From: JAJPKK01 sp963807015
GTDB lineage: Bacteria; Pseudomonadota; Alphaproteobacteria; Rhizobiales; Xanthobacteraceae
Assembly: GCA_963807015.1 (NCBI GenBank)
Contig: CAWEAS010000012.1
Span: forward strand, 172,442-236,441
Reading direction: 5' to 3'
Length of the DNA stretch: 64,000 nucleotides
The first letter of the stretch is position 1. Each line of letters starts with the position of its first letter. Both the position numbers and the translations under genes were made by a program. The notes under the pieces are model-generated. The model saw only the letters and a program-made list of their open reading frames with translations, was not told the origin of the DNA and searched no databases. Below are positions 35,111-43,537 of this stretch, piece by piece.

Positions 35111-36178
35111 TAGAGCAGATTCACGGTAACTGGCGATATCCTGCATTGGCGAAATAATTTGAGCATTCGTTTGCGGAGAAGGCAGAGAGGCTTTTGCCCA
35201 TCGTAGTCCAAAGCGCCTCGACGGTGCGGGGCGCGGCAGTCCGCAGGAGCGTTTTGAGCTTGGCGAAGGCGTTCTCGATTGGGTTGAGGTCAGGCGAGTA
35301 GGGCGGCAGGTAGCTTAGGCTGGCGCCACTCGCTTCGATCGCTTCCTTGACGCCGGCGACTTTGTGGCTGGCGAGGTTGTCCATGACGACGACGTCGCCC
35401 GGTGCAAGTGTCGGAGCCAGGAATTGCTCGACATAGGCAAGAAAGACGGCGCCGTCCATAGCGCCGTCGATCACCAGCGGAGCGGTTATCTCGTTCTGAC
35501 GCAGGGCGGCAACGAAGGTTGATGTCTTCCAGTGGCCGTGGGGAACGCTGGCGATGACACGCTCGCCGCGGCGTGCTCTGCCGTAGCGCCGTGTCATGTT
35601 GGTGGTCGCCCAGGTCTCGTCGATGAAGACGAGGCGGGCTGCATTCATAGCCGGCTGCTCTCGCCGCCACGTCGCGCGGGCTTCGGCAATGTCGGGGCGC
35701 GCCTGTTCGGCCGCGTGATGCGTCTTTTTTTGAGCGTCAACCCAAGCCGATGCAACGTATTCCACATGCCGCCTTGGCTCACCGAGATGCCGTGCTTCGT
35801 CAACACCCAGGCACGCAATTCATCAAGTGTCGCATCGGGCTGCGATGAGACCTGGTCGCGGATCGCCTGATGATGCGGCTCAAGTTTCCATGCCAGATGA
35901 CACCGTTGCGGCCGAGCAGTGGTCTCGCCGGTGGCACGTCGCCGGCCCAAGGCTTTGTAGATGTACGACACGCTGACCCGAAACAACGGCGCGGCCTGGT
36001 AAACCGGCGTGCCAGCGTCGACCGCAGCCAGCACACGTTCGCGCAAATCCTGCGAATAAGACTGTCCCCTTCGCCAGCTCATCGAATCCCCCAGCCATCA
36101 AAAGCTGGAAGCCCATGAATCACAGAACCGCGGCCAGGGGAATCCCGTCCCGATTCCAGTCAACGTGAGGATGCTCTA
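35111..36178 (-). mobile_element. IS630-family insertion sequence
   Basis: The ends are imperfect inverted repeats: 35111-35133 (TAGAGCAGATTCACGG...) and 36156-36178, matching at about 18 of 23 positions. Both start with TA, the target duplicated by IS630 elements. One transposase gene in two frames fills the interior. The element is about 1.07 kb and looks complete. Confidence 0.9.
35121..36082 (-). CDS. IS630 transposase, two frames joined by programmed frameshift
   Basis: The upstream frame (36082-35645) encodes the helix-turn-helix half (GQSYSQDLRERVLAAVDAG). The downstream frame (35765-35121) encodes the DDE half, with VFIDETWATTNMTRR, VVMDNLASHK and SPDLNPIENAF carrying the three acidic residues. 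The frames overlap at a seven-A slippery run near TLKKRRIT/AQKKTHH, the usual IS630 frameshift site. I therefore read it as one functional transposase rather than a broken gene. Confidence 0.88.
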
Positions 36179-36280
36179 ATCGTTACCCCGAAATCGGGGA
36201 CCACGCCCGGCGTTGGACGCCGCCAAGCGTGCTCGTCCACTCGACTACTCCTAGTCGAACTGAATACTCAGGAGGAAGCC

Positions 36281-36814
36281 ATGGACAGGACTGATGTAGG
36301 CTTTGGCGAAGCGCAAGATGACTGTCGCAAGCAGGCGCTCAGGCAGCTCCTCGCCGGCGAAGTTGCTAATCTCGAACGGCTTTGCGGCATCGCAGGCCGG
36401 GCTGGGCTCAAAATTGTCTTTTGCGACGAAGAAGGCGTTTCCGTCGCCCAATACAGCACGCCGCCGGTGTCCGATTGCGCAAAGGGCGGGCTGACCCCAC
36501 GAATGCTGCGGCGCGTCCGGGAATACATCCGACAGCATCTTGCTGACACAATCAGACTGGAGGAACTGGCTAGCATAACAGGCCTGTCCCGTTGCTATTT
36601 TGCTCACGCCTTCAAACGATCGATAGGCCTGTCACCATATTGCTTTCTCATGCAGTGCCGGATTGAACATGCGCAGAAGCTCCTGGCCGAAACCCATATG
36701 TCACTTGCGCAAATAGCTCTAGCGAGCGGCTTCAGCGACCAAAGCCACTTGTCGCGGCGATTTCGTCAATCGACAGGGCAGACGCCAAGGTCATTCCGCC
36801 AATCTCAAAGTTAG
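36281..36814 (+). CDS. AraC-family transcriptional regulator
   Basis: The 177-residue protein has a short N-terminal region (LCGIAGRAGLKIVFCDEEGV, part of a GAF-like sensor). A full AraC double helix-turn-helix follows at about 75-175 (IRLEELASITGLSRCYFAHA, IALASGFSDQSHLSRRFRQS). Its first 11 residues, MDRTDVGFGEA, nearly match the internal start of the P450 at 32571. That match extends to 28 of 33 bases. Eleven bases downstream begins a histidine kinase-like gene, so the two form a regulatory pair. Confidence 0.88.
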   Translation: MDRTDVGFGEAQDDCRKQALRQLLAGEVANLERLCGIAGRAGLKIVFCDEEGVSVAQYSTPPVSDCAKGGLTPRMLRRVREYIRQHLADTIRLEELASITGLSRCYFAHAFKRSIGLSPYCFLMQCRIEHAQKLLAETHMSLAQIALASGFSDQSHLSRRFRQSTGQTPRSFRQSQS

Positions 36815-36825
36815 AGGAGGCGAAC

Positions 36826-37459
36826 ATGATCCAGTCAATAGATGTGGCGGGAGCGGAGTTCCGTCGCTCGGAGGCGAGTCTGCTGCTGCGAGAATTCTCG
36901 CATCGAATTAACAACGAATTCGCTTCGGCAATCGGATTTATTTCGCTCGCAGCGGCGCGTTGTGATAGCGGCGCAACGAAGGCTGTGCTCGAAAAGGTAC
37001 AGGATCAACTGCATAATTACGCGCGGGTACATCACGCATTGCAGATGCCAGAATACAGCATGTTGACCGACGCATCCGCGTACCTACAGCAACTGTGCCG
37101 CGCGATCAGCTGTTCGAAACTTGAATCCCATGGAATAGAACTCGTCTTTGTCAGTAATCCATTTTGGATGGACTCCGAACGCTGTTGGCGCTTGGGATTG
37201 ATCATTTCAGAACTCGTGACCAACGCCGTTCGACATGCATTCATAGGTCGGCGTGGCACTATCCGAGTTGAGATCTCGCCTTCATCGTCTTTCATCCAAT
37301 GCAGCGTGACGGACGACGGCAACGGCAATGCTGAAGCTCGACCTGGACACGGCCTAAAGATCGTACGTGCTCTGGCCGAGAGTTCTTGGTGGTGCGATCG
37401 ATCAGCGCTTCGGACCACAGGGCACCGCGACCGTATTTAAGTTTCCCTCGAACTTGTAG
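36826..37459 (+). pseudogene. Sensor histidine kinase (HWE/LytS-like core), C-terminal frameshift
   Basis: The gene has an AGAGGAGG ribosome site. The core is intact: LREFSHRINNEFASAIGFIS (phospho-acceptor His), LIISELVTNAVRHAFIG (N box) and VTDDGNGNAEARPGHGLKIV (G box). The last 20 residues shift: the called frame ends SSWWCDRSALRTTGHRDRI at 37440. One base earlier it would read LGGAIDQRFGPQGTATVFKF and stop at 37459, the normal ending. One extra T at 37383-37384 explains it. There is no sensor domain, so input would come from a partner. Confidence 0.75.
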
Positions 37460-37880
37460 CAGCCGGGCGTGCTGCCCTCGTCCAGCAGGGCCTCCACGAC
37501 GTGTTGCAGTCGCTAGATATGTCAAGCAGACGATTTCTTTGCCCTACTTATTGCGAATCCAATCGACGAGTTCCCACAATGGCGATGGGATTACTGTAAC
37601 CTAACTGATCGAAGGCGGGTCACCTCGATCTCGACGGAACCCGACCTGACGGATGCCAGAGCATTCTTCGGTACACCAAGATGAACCACCGAGCAACTCT
37701 ACAGGGCGTCCTATCAACTCAGAACAATTCAAGCGTAACACCATAATATTTTGATTGCTGAGGTACAAGAATTAGACTCGGGTTTCCACATAGTATGAGC
37801 CGTGATCAACGGACACGGCGACGAAGTCATCGAAATGGCAGAATCAAACTTACAGCGCTGGACAAAGGGAAGCGGAGGCC
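37460..37880 (+). other. Region without a supported gene
   Basis: Less GC-rich than its surroundings by eye; no gene, RNA or inverted repeat was supported. Confidence 0.4.
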
Positions 37881-37970
37881 AAGGATTTTGATGGGCTCAT
37901 CGTATCCCGATTGAAACGCGGGTGCCGTCCTGCTGTGCAAGATAAACTTGCCGGCGGGACTGGGCGATGT
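37881..37970 (+). pseudogene. Scrap of a second amidase gene
   Basis: Bases here (AAGGATTTTG, GGGCTCATCGTATCCCG, AAACGCGGGTGCCGTCCTGC) align with the interior of the amidase at 38406-38510, encoding the stretch equivalent to ALIVSRVKRAGAVLLGKTNV, with small indels. It lies directly before the cassette of the full-length amidase, so an earlier or duplicated amidase was broken here. Confidence 0.65.
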
Positions 37971-37989
37971 TCGGATCGACAACGCCATC

Positions 37990-38114
37990 TGAGGAGGTCG
38001 TCATGCAGAAAGAGTCCAGCATGAATCGCCGTCGCTTTTTCGGGGCTGCCGCAGCCGCCGCGAGCACCCTTGGCCTACCCAATCATATTTTTGCACAAAG
38101 GAGCTCAGCCATGA
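37990..38114 (+). repeat. 5' gene cassette with Tat-like leader, copy 2
   Basis: This copy has the same GAGGAGGTCGTCATG start and encodes SMNRRRFFGAAAAAASTLGL, then FAQRSSA, ending at the in-frame ATG that begins MNSSEWDYS. It matches copy 1 at 32447-32573 but is joined to an amidase. Confidence 0.75.
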
Positions 38115-39575
38115 ATTCCTCTGAGTGGGACTATTCCACGATCAAGGAACTCGCCGCGGCGTTAGAATCTCGTCGGATTTCCGCGTCGGAACTCCTTGAA
38201 CACACCGTCGCACGCATTGAGGCCTTGGATAGCCAACTCAATGCGGTTGTCGTTCGTGACTTCGAGCGTGCACGCGAGACTGCTCGTGCGGCCGACACAG
38301 CGCTCGGCAAAGGGGAGCGGCGGCCCCTGCTTGGGATCCCGCTCACATTTAAAGAGGCGTTCAATGTTGCTGACTTGCCGACGACATGGGGCTTCCCGCA
38401 GTTCAAGGATTTTGTACCGAAAGAGGATGCACTCATCGTATCCCGTGTGAAACGCGCGGGCGCGGTCCTGCTTGGCAAGACTAACGTGCCGGTGGCACTG
38501 GGTGACTTTCAGAGCTACAACACTGTCTACGGAACGACCAACAATCCTTGGGATGTCAGTCGCACCCCCGGGGGGTCTTCTGGCGGTTCCGCTGCTGCTT
38601 TGGCAGCTGGCTTCGGGTCGCTGTCGTTCGGATCGGATTTCGGTGGGTCACCGCGCGCGCCGGCGCATTTTTGCGGTGTTTACGCCCACAAGCCGACGCT
38701 CGGCCTCGTTCCGCTGCGCGGTTATAACCCGCCCCCCGCGCCGCCCATGCCGGGCCACGGCGACCTTTCCGTAGCAGGTCCGATGGCGAGACACGCTTCC
38801 GATCTCGCGCTGGCGCTGGATGTGATCGCCGGACCCGACGAGCAGTATGAGGGGATTGGCTACCGGCTGGCACTGCCTCCTGCGAGACACGACAATCTCA
38901 AAGATTATCGGATTCTCGTCGTCGACAGCCATCCGCTGATGCCGACCGGCGATGCCGTGCGATCAGCGATTGGACGATTGCACGAGCGGCTGGCCCGATT
39001 GGGGGCGAAGGTCGCGTCGACAAGCGAACTACTGCCAAATCTGACGGACTCGGCCCGGCTCTTTATGAAGCTCTTTAACGCGGCGAGAGGCCTGCGCGCT
39101 TCGCCCGACGACCTCGCCCAAGCGCAGCGCCTCGTGAGTTCACGCCCCGCCACCGATCACGCGCTGCAAGCCGAGCGGGCCCGTGGCACGGTCATGAGTT
39201 ACCGCGACTGGCTCGCCGCAGACGTGGCGCGTGTGGCGCTGCAGCAGCAATGGCACGCATTCTTTCGCGAATGGGATGTGGTGGTTTTCCCCGCCGCCGC
39301 AGTTCCGGCCTTCCCACACGACCATTCCGAGTTCGATCGAAGCACGGCAGCTCGATATCGATGGACAAGCATTTCCCTATTTCGATGCGTGCGTCATATG
39401 GGCAGATCCCGCTTCGACTTGCGGTTTGCCTGCAACCGCAGCCCCGATCGACAGATCCCCCTCGGGCTTGCCTGTCGGGATCCAAATCATTGGACCTTAC
39501 CTAGGCGATCGCACGACGATCGCATTCGCTGAACTACTTGAGCGAGAGTTTGGTGGTTTCACGCCACCTCGGTAA
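38003..39575 (+). pseudogene. Amidase-signature enzyme with Tat-like leader, frameshifted near the end
   Basis: The core is intact: PLLGIPLTFKEAFNVADLPT with the catalytic Lys, and SRTPGGSSGGSAAALAAGFG with the Ser-Ser-Lys site's GGSS box. After HDHSEFDR (about 39335) the called frame drifts; another frame gives ARQLDIDGQAFPYFDACVIW, GLPATAAPIDRSPSGLPVGI and EREFGGFTPPR, stopping at 39575. The joined protein is about 523 residues, normal for the family. Relatives hydrolyse amides or nitrile-derived amides. The ancestral cytosolic start is probably ATG 38112, directly after the leader cassette. Confidence 0.8.
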
Positions 39576-39612
39576 TCGGAAGCGGACGTATTTACAGAAC
39601 TGGAGAGAGCCA

Positions 39613-40584
39613 ATGTCAGCATCATCATATTCACCGGACCGGCGCACCTTCCTCGCTACCACGGCTGCTGCGGGCGCATCGGAACTGTTCGCCGCTAAAG
39701 CGGACGCCGAAACGGAAACTCCCGGCGCCACCGACATCGTGACCGTCACCGATCCAGCGGAGATCCGAGCAATTTCAAACGATTCAAGGTTCGACCGGGA
39801 CTTCATAGCTCGTGGTCCCATCGGCAACGTACAGCGCGTCCGGCAAATGCTCAGCGTATGGTCGCTCAACGGCAGATTATTTCCATTTATACAGCCGCGC
39901 ACCGACGTTAGCCGCGCTACCGCGCAAGACGCTCTGTGGTCGAGACTAAATGTCAAGGCCGACGAGGTGAGACACGGGCCCGCAAACTTGGAGCCCCTGG
40001 CCGAGTGGGTCAGAGGGATCGAGCCTGAGGACAAGCTCAATCTGCTTGTGCAGCAGAGCATAGGGAGACTGTTCCTAGAAACGTTTACGGCTACTGAGGA
40101 GAGTTGGGCAGCGGCCTCTGTAGTTTTAGAGGCTGGAAACTTTATCAATATCATGAAAAGGCCGGCCTCGCGCATCAGCGGCAAAGTGGAGCGCGCCAAA
40201 GCGCTTTTGGCTTCCATGCTGAATGGCGATCTGGCTGCCGTTAACGTGACGATTACGGGTCCGCGGCTCATTATCGGTAGCCTGACTAAAATGCGGCGAC
40301 TTGCCGCCGACCCAGCGCTTCGATCTTCAATAACGACGGATGCTGCCGTGGACGAATGCCTCATTCCGCCTCCCGTCGTTGTACGCCAGGCTAAATCCTC
40401 CGGCGAGGTTGGCGGTTGTCCTTTTAGAAGGGGCTCGCTGTTCATTCTTGACTTGGCAAGCGCGAGCAAAGGCGCGGCGAATCGTGACCTCGTTTTCCTC
40501 AGTCAGAGCTGGAGCCGCTGTCCCGCCGAAAGGTGGGTGCCTGCGCTATTGGAAGGGGTATGGACGCGCGTCTCAGCTGTGTAG
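39613..40584 (+). CDS. P450-like protein with Tat-like leader and degenerate haem loop
   Basis: From ATG 39613 (GGAGAGAG ribosome site) the product is 323 residues. DRRTFLATTAAAGASELFAA resembles a twin-arginine leader. The body (IVTVTDPAEIRAISNDSRFD, a C-terminal PPVVVRQAKS and RGSLFILDLASASKGAANRD) follows the layout of a P450 C-terminal half. The haem-binding FxxGxxxCxG loop is not present in this frame. A neighbouring frame at about 40530-40580 reads GACAIGRGMDARLSC, which could be the lost loop after a frameshift. It may be a decayed P450 or a haem-free relative. Confidence 0.55.
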   Translation: MSASSYSPDRRTFLATTAAAGASELFAAKADAETETPGATDIVTVTDPAEIRAISNDSRFDRDFIARGPIGNVQRVRQMLSVWSLNGRLFPFIQPRTDVSRATAQDALWSRLNVKADEVRHGPANLEPLAEWVRGIEPEDKLNLLVQQSIGRLFLETFTATEESWAAASVVLEAGNFINIMKRPASRISGKVERAKALLASMLNGDLAAVNVTITGPRLIIGSLTKMRRLAADPALRSSITTDAAVDECLIPPPVVVRQAKSSGEVGGCPFRRGSLFILDLASASKGAANRDLVFLSQSWSRCPAERWVPALLEGVWTRVSAV

Positions 40585-40781
40585 CGTCAGTCTTAAAAAT
40601 CTCGCGGCTCAACGGAGCACGCGGCTCAGGTGGACACCGCCAAAAATGGCGCGGCTTTGGTCATGCTAGAAGGCTGAAGGGAGCTGGCACTTTGCCCCAT
40701 CGCGGAAAGGTAGAAGCCAAATGAGGTTGATCGGACTTCCATCGGTTGCAGTTGCAATGCTGGGATTGGCTGACGCCTGTG

Positions 40782-40819
40782 AATCAGCAACGAACTCGGA
40801 CCCCTCTCCAATTCGAGGT
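40782..40819 (+). repeat. 38-bp direct repeat, right copy
   Basis: Exact copy of 27278-27315 in the same orientation. Here it cuts a PilZ-like domain gene on the minus strand. Confidence 0.9.
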
Positions 40820-40976
40820 CCCCCGGCAGCTCGGTCTCACGCTTCAGCTCCAGCTGTGCGCCAGAGATTGAGATGTTGCGCTGGCGACAGGGCGCGATCC
40901 ATTTCCCGTCGGTGCCGTAGATCATGCCCTCGACGTTCGTGGATACCCCCCTCGCTCGGGGCTGACGTTGTTGCAT
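40820..40976 (-). pseudogene. Truncated PilZ-domain gene
   Basis: Reading from ATG 40976 the frame gives QQRQPRARGVSTNVEGMIYG and RNISISGAQLELKRETELPG, the first half of a rhizobial PilZ (c-di-GMP-binding) domain with its Arg-rich start. It breaks off at the 38-bp repeat. The second half is not in the window. Confidence 0.65.
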
Positions 40977-41532
40977 GGTCGTCGCGGCGCTGTCCGTTTC
41001 CGACTGCGTATTCGTCCGTATATAGCGGTCGGCAGGGCGGACCGTAAAAATCCGGCGCGCCTCCAGGCTCTCCGGTCCCATCAAATTTTACTTATCGTTC
41101 GACACAGACGGAGGCCGAACGCTTTTCAAGAGAGAGAGAGAATGCGGATCGTGACATCATTTTGACGAACGGGATTCAAGAGCGGTCCGACAGTCTCAAA
41201 AGTACCGGCGTCGACCGCTGACGCAGAATTGCTGCCGCGCTCTCGTCTAGGGCCGCTAGCGATATGCTGGTCGCCACGGCCGGCGTCTGCTTGTGATAGT
41301 AGTGGTCGATGATCGTCGCCCAGGCGGCGATGGATGAGGCACGACGCATCGCGAGCAAAATCGCGAAGCTGCCGGAGCTGCCTCGCGGCGCCGAGTAGAG
41401 TCAGCACCACAGCCCGCCCGGCGGAAATTATCGATAGCGCTTTTTCTCGAAGGTAAACTGAGCGCGCGATCATGGCGGAAGCTGCGAGGCTGGACGCGTG
41501 GACAACCCCACGCGCTCCTAGCTTCGATCGGC
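40977..41532 (+). other. Region of unrecognised scraps
   Basis: Several minus-strand frames look protein-like for 40-60 residues (for example ASSIAAWATIIDHYYHKQTP near 41176-41358) but none is complete or recognised. I read this as decayed coding sequence. Confidence 0.35.
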
Positions 41533-41730
41533 TTACGGCACCGTCTTGGCAAGATCAGCGAAATTGCCGACGCCGCCACGGCCGCCAGTCATACGCTCCA
41601 TCTGAATGCCCATCTTCTGGATGCCCTTCACCAGCGCGGTCGTGCCGGGAATGGCCGGCAGAATCTGTGGTGACGGGCTCCAGATGTCCGTCACGAAGCC
41701 GAGCTTTGCGTCGGGGATGTAGGGTCGGCG
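41533..41730 (-). pseudogene. C-terminal fragment of an MBL-fold hydrolase
   Basis: The minus frame ending at the TAA at 41533-41535 reads YIPDAKLGFVTDIWSPSPQ, LVKGIQKMGIQMERMTGGRG and GNFADLAKTVP, the typical end of an exported rhizobial metallo-beta-lactamase-fold protein. The metal-binding HxHxDH region is missing. Confidence 0.6.
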
Positions 41731-41749
41731 CGCGCGAGCAGCGGTCGGG

Positions 41750-41830
41750 GGTATCTCGAGCCGAGGCCTTCGCGGTGACCAGCTTTACGACAAGGTCGAA
41801 CTTGGTCGGCAGGTCAGCCGGCTTGGCGTG
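41750..41830 (-). pseudogene. C-terminal scrap of an ABC_sub_bind-type binding protein
   Basis: The minus frame reads ADLPTKFDLVVKLVTAK, the well-known end of rhizobial ABC substrate-binding proteins (LPTKF...NLKTAK...), then loses frame. It joins directly to the MBL-fold scrap, so two unrelated tails are fused. Confidence 0.55.
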
Positions 41831-41879
41831 CAAAGCAAGCCGCCGCGTCGCCGGCATGGTCCAAATCCAACACTCAACA
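41827..41879 (-). repeat. Inverted dispersed repeat, copy 1
   Basis: Read on the minus strand this segment begins GTTGAGTGTTGGATTTGG and matches 43657-43706 on the plus strand over about 50 bases with few differences. The pair flanks the monooxygenase and the truncated iron-sulfur gene. Confidence 0.65.
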
Positions 41880-41929
41880 ATGGCCGTCCAGATTTGGCCT
41901 GTTGGAGGGCGGCGAGCTCGCACTGGTCC

Positions 41930-43129
41930 TCAGTACTGGCCTTTGGGCTCGAGACCGAGCAAATATTGTCCGAACATGCTGCCGGCTGAATCCCAATTGA
42001 GGCTGATGTGCGAGCCGGCGGCGTGGGCGTCGCGCCAGAACCGTTGCAGCGGATGGTCGAGAAACAGGCCCTGGCCGCCCGCGGCGAGGAACACTGCATC
42101 GATGGCCTGGATCAGAAGCCGCACGCAGAACGCTTGATCGCGCCGGTTGCGCAGCCGCAAGTCCATGCTGGTGATTTCGCCGCGCACGGCTGCGGCGAAG
42201 GCTTCGTCCAGATCGCGAAAGATCATCAGCCCGGCGGCGTCAATGCAGGCTGAGGCCTCGGCGACGCGCATCTGGATGGTTGTAAGCTCCGCCATTCTGC
42301 AATTGCCGCCACTCACCGCGCCGCGCGTAGTGCGGACCTTGGCGGCATCAAGGAACACGGCGAGCGCGCCCTCCGCCATGCCGAGCACCGGTGCGACGAT
42401 GGTTATCGGCAGCACGGAGAGGAACGACTGTTTGTAAAGCGGATTTTGATGGGCGCGCATGCCCGGCGCGGTGGCGTTGGTCAGCTCGGCGAAGGCGAGC
42501 GCGCGATGGGAGGGAACGAAAACCTTATCGGCCACTATGGTTTTGCTGCCGGTGCCGGCGAGACCCATGGTGCGCCAGTTATCGTCGACCGCGATGTCCG
42601 TGGTGCGCAGCAAAAAGAATCCCGGCAGCGGCGGGCCTGAGGGTTGTGGGATCATGCCGCCGAGGAATTGCCACTGCGCATTGTCGCAGCCGCTGCAAAA
42701 GCTTCCCGCTCCGGAAACCACATAGCCGCCGTCCACCGCGACGGCTTGCGCTACCGGCGCGTAGGTGCCGGCTGCAAGCGCTGCGCGATCGCTCCAGACC
42801 TCGTCCTGGGCCGCTGCCGGGAAGCAGGCGATCAGCCATTGATGCGAGGCGAGCAGGCCGTACACCCAACCGGTCGAGCCACAGCCGCTCGCTAGCTTGG
42901 TCTCGATCCGCGCGAAGACGTCGAAACCGTATTCGAAACCGCCGTAGGCGCGCGGCTGCATGATGCGGAACAAATCAGCTTGGCGCATGCGCGCGATGAT
43001 GTCGTCGCCGATGCGACGCTCCGCTTCGGTCTGTTGCGCCCGCTCGCGCGCCAAGTCTGCGATCGCGCCCGCCCGTCGCAGAAGTTCAGCAACGGCCGGC
43101 CGCTCGGGGGATGCGACAGTGTCGTGCAT
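41930..43129 (-). CDS. Acyl-CoA dehydrogenase-fold flavin monooxygenase (HsaA-like)
   Basis: From ATG 43129 the product is 399 residues. It shows the acyl-CoA dehydrogenase fold with IETKLASGCGSTGWVYGLLA, GGYVVSGAGSFCSGCDNAQW, WRTMGLAGTGSKTIVADKVF and a C-terminal AGGQGLFLDHPLQRFWRDAH. The GTGSK and SFCSG segments fit the two-component, flavin-dependent monooxygenase branch (HsaA, HpaC-dependent hydroxylases). These add oxygen to phenols or indoles using FADH2 from a separate reductase. No reductase gene is adjacent. Confidence 0.85.
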   Translation of the reverse strand: MHDTVASPERPAVAELLRRAGAIADLARERAQQTEAERRIGDDIIARMRQADLFRIMQPRAYGGFEYGFDVFARIETKLASGCGSTGWVYGLLASHQWLIACFPAAAQDEVWSDRAALAAGTYAPVAQAVAVDGGYVVSGAGSFCSGCDNAQWQFLGGMIPQPSGPPLPGFFLLRTTDIAVDDNWRTMGLAGTGSKTIVADKVFVPSHRALAFAELTNATAPGMRAHQNPLYKQSFLSVLPITIVAPVLGMAEGALAVFLDAAKVRTTRGAVSGGNCRMAELTTIQMRVAEASACIDAAGLMIFRDLDEAFAAAVRGEITSMDLRLRNRRDQAFCVRLLIQAIDAVFLAAGGQGLFLDHPLQRFWRDAHAAGSHISLNWDSAGSMFGQYLLGLEPKGQY

Positions 43130-43285
43130 GAGCGCTTTTCTCTGCTCCAGTTTCAAGAGCGGCGTTCTTCCATGGTCCCTCAAACGAAGAGGGGCCAGGG
43201 CTTCCGGCGAGCCATGGTAAGGCAGGTGCCTCGCCAAGCCCAGGCGGCGGTGGCGTTGGCGCCGGCGTGGCTCCGCACTCCGCGT

Positions 43286-43537
43286 TCAAAAAGGCGCAAT
43301 TCGTTTTCGATCATCGGTCGTCGTGACCGAGCGCCCAGCCATCTCCGACAACTGGGTCTGGCAGGAGAAGCGGCGCTCGCCGTCGATGTGCACCCTGCAG
43401 GCGCCGCACATCCCGGCACCGCAACCGAACTTGGTTCCCGTGAGCTTGACGTGTTCGCGGATCACCCAGAGCAGAGGCGTAGCCGCCGGTGCGTCAATGG
43501 TTATAGGAGCACCGTTCACCTTGAATGTGACCGACAT
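43286..43537 (-). pseudogene. Truncated [2Fe-2S] subunit of a molybdenum hydroxylase
   Basis: ATG 43537 has a GGGAGGA ribosome site. The 83 residues contain the plant-ferredoxin-like cluster site GCGAGMCGACRVHIDGE with a distal Cys in RRFSCQTQ, as in isoquinoline oxidoreductase small subunits. The second [2Fe-2S] domain (CGYC...CRC) that should follow is missing: the frame ends at DDRKRIAPF. No large subunit is nearby. Confidence 0.75.

Noticed and set aside
35645..35765. IS630 transposase as a broken pseudogene
   Set aside because: The two frames overlap at a seven-A slippery run, which is the normal programmed frameshift of this family.
41472..42137. 221-codon plus-strand frame
   Set aside because: Lies opposite recognisable minus-strand fragments and the monooxygenase; Ser/Arg-rich shadow.
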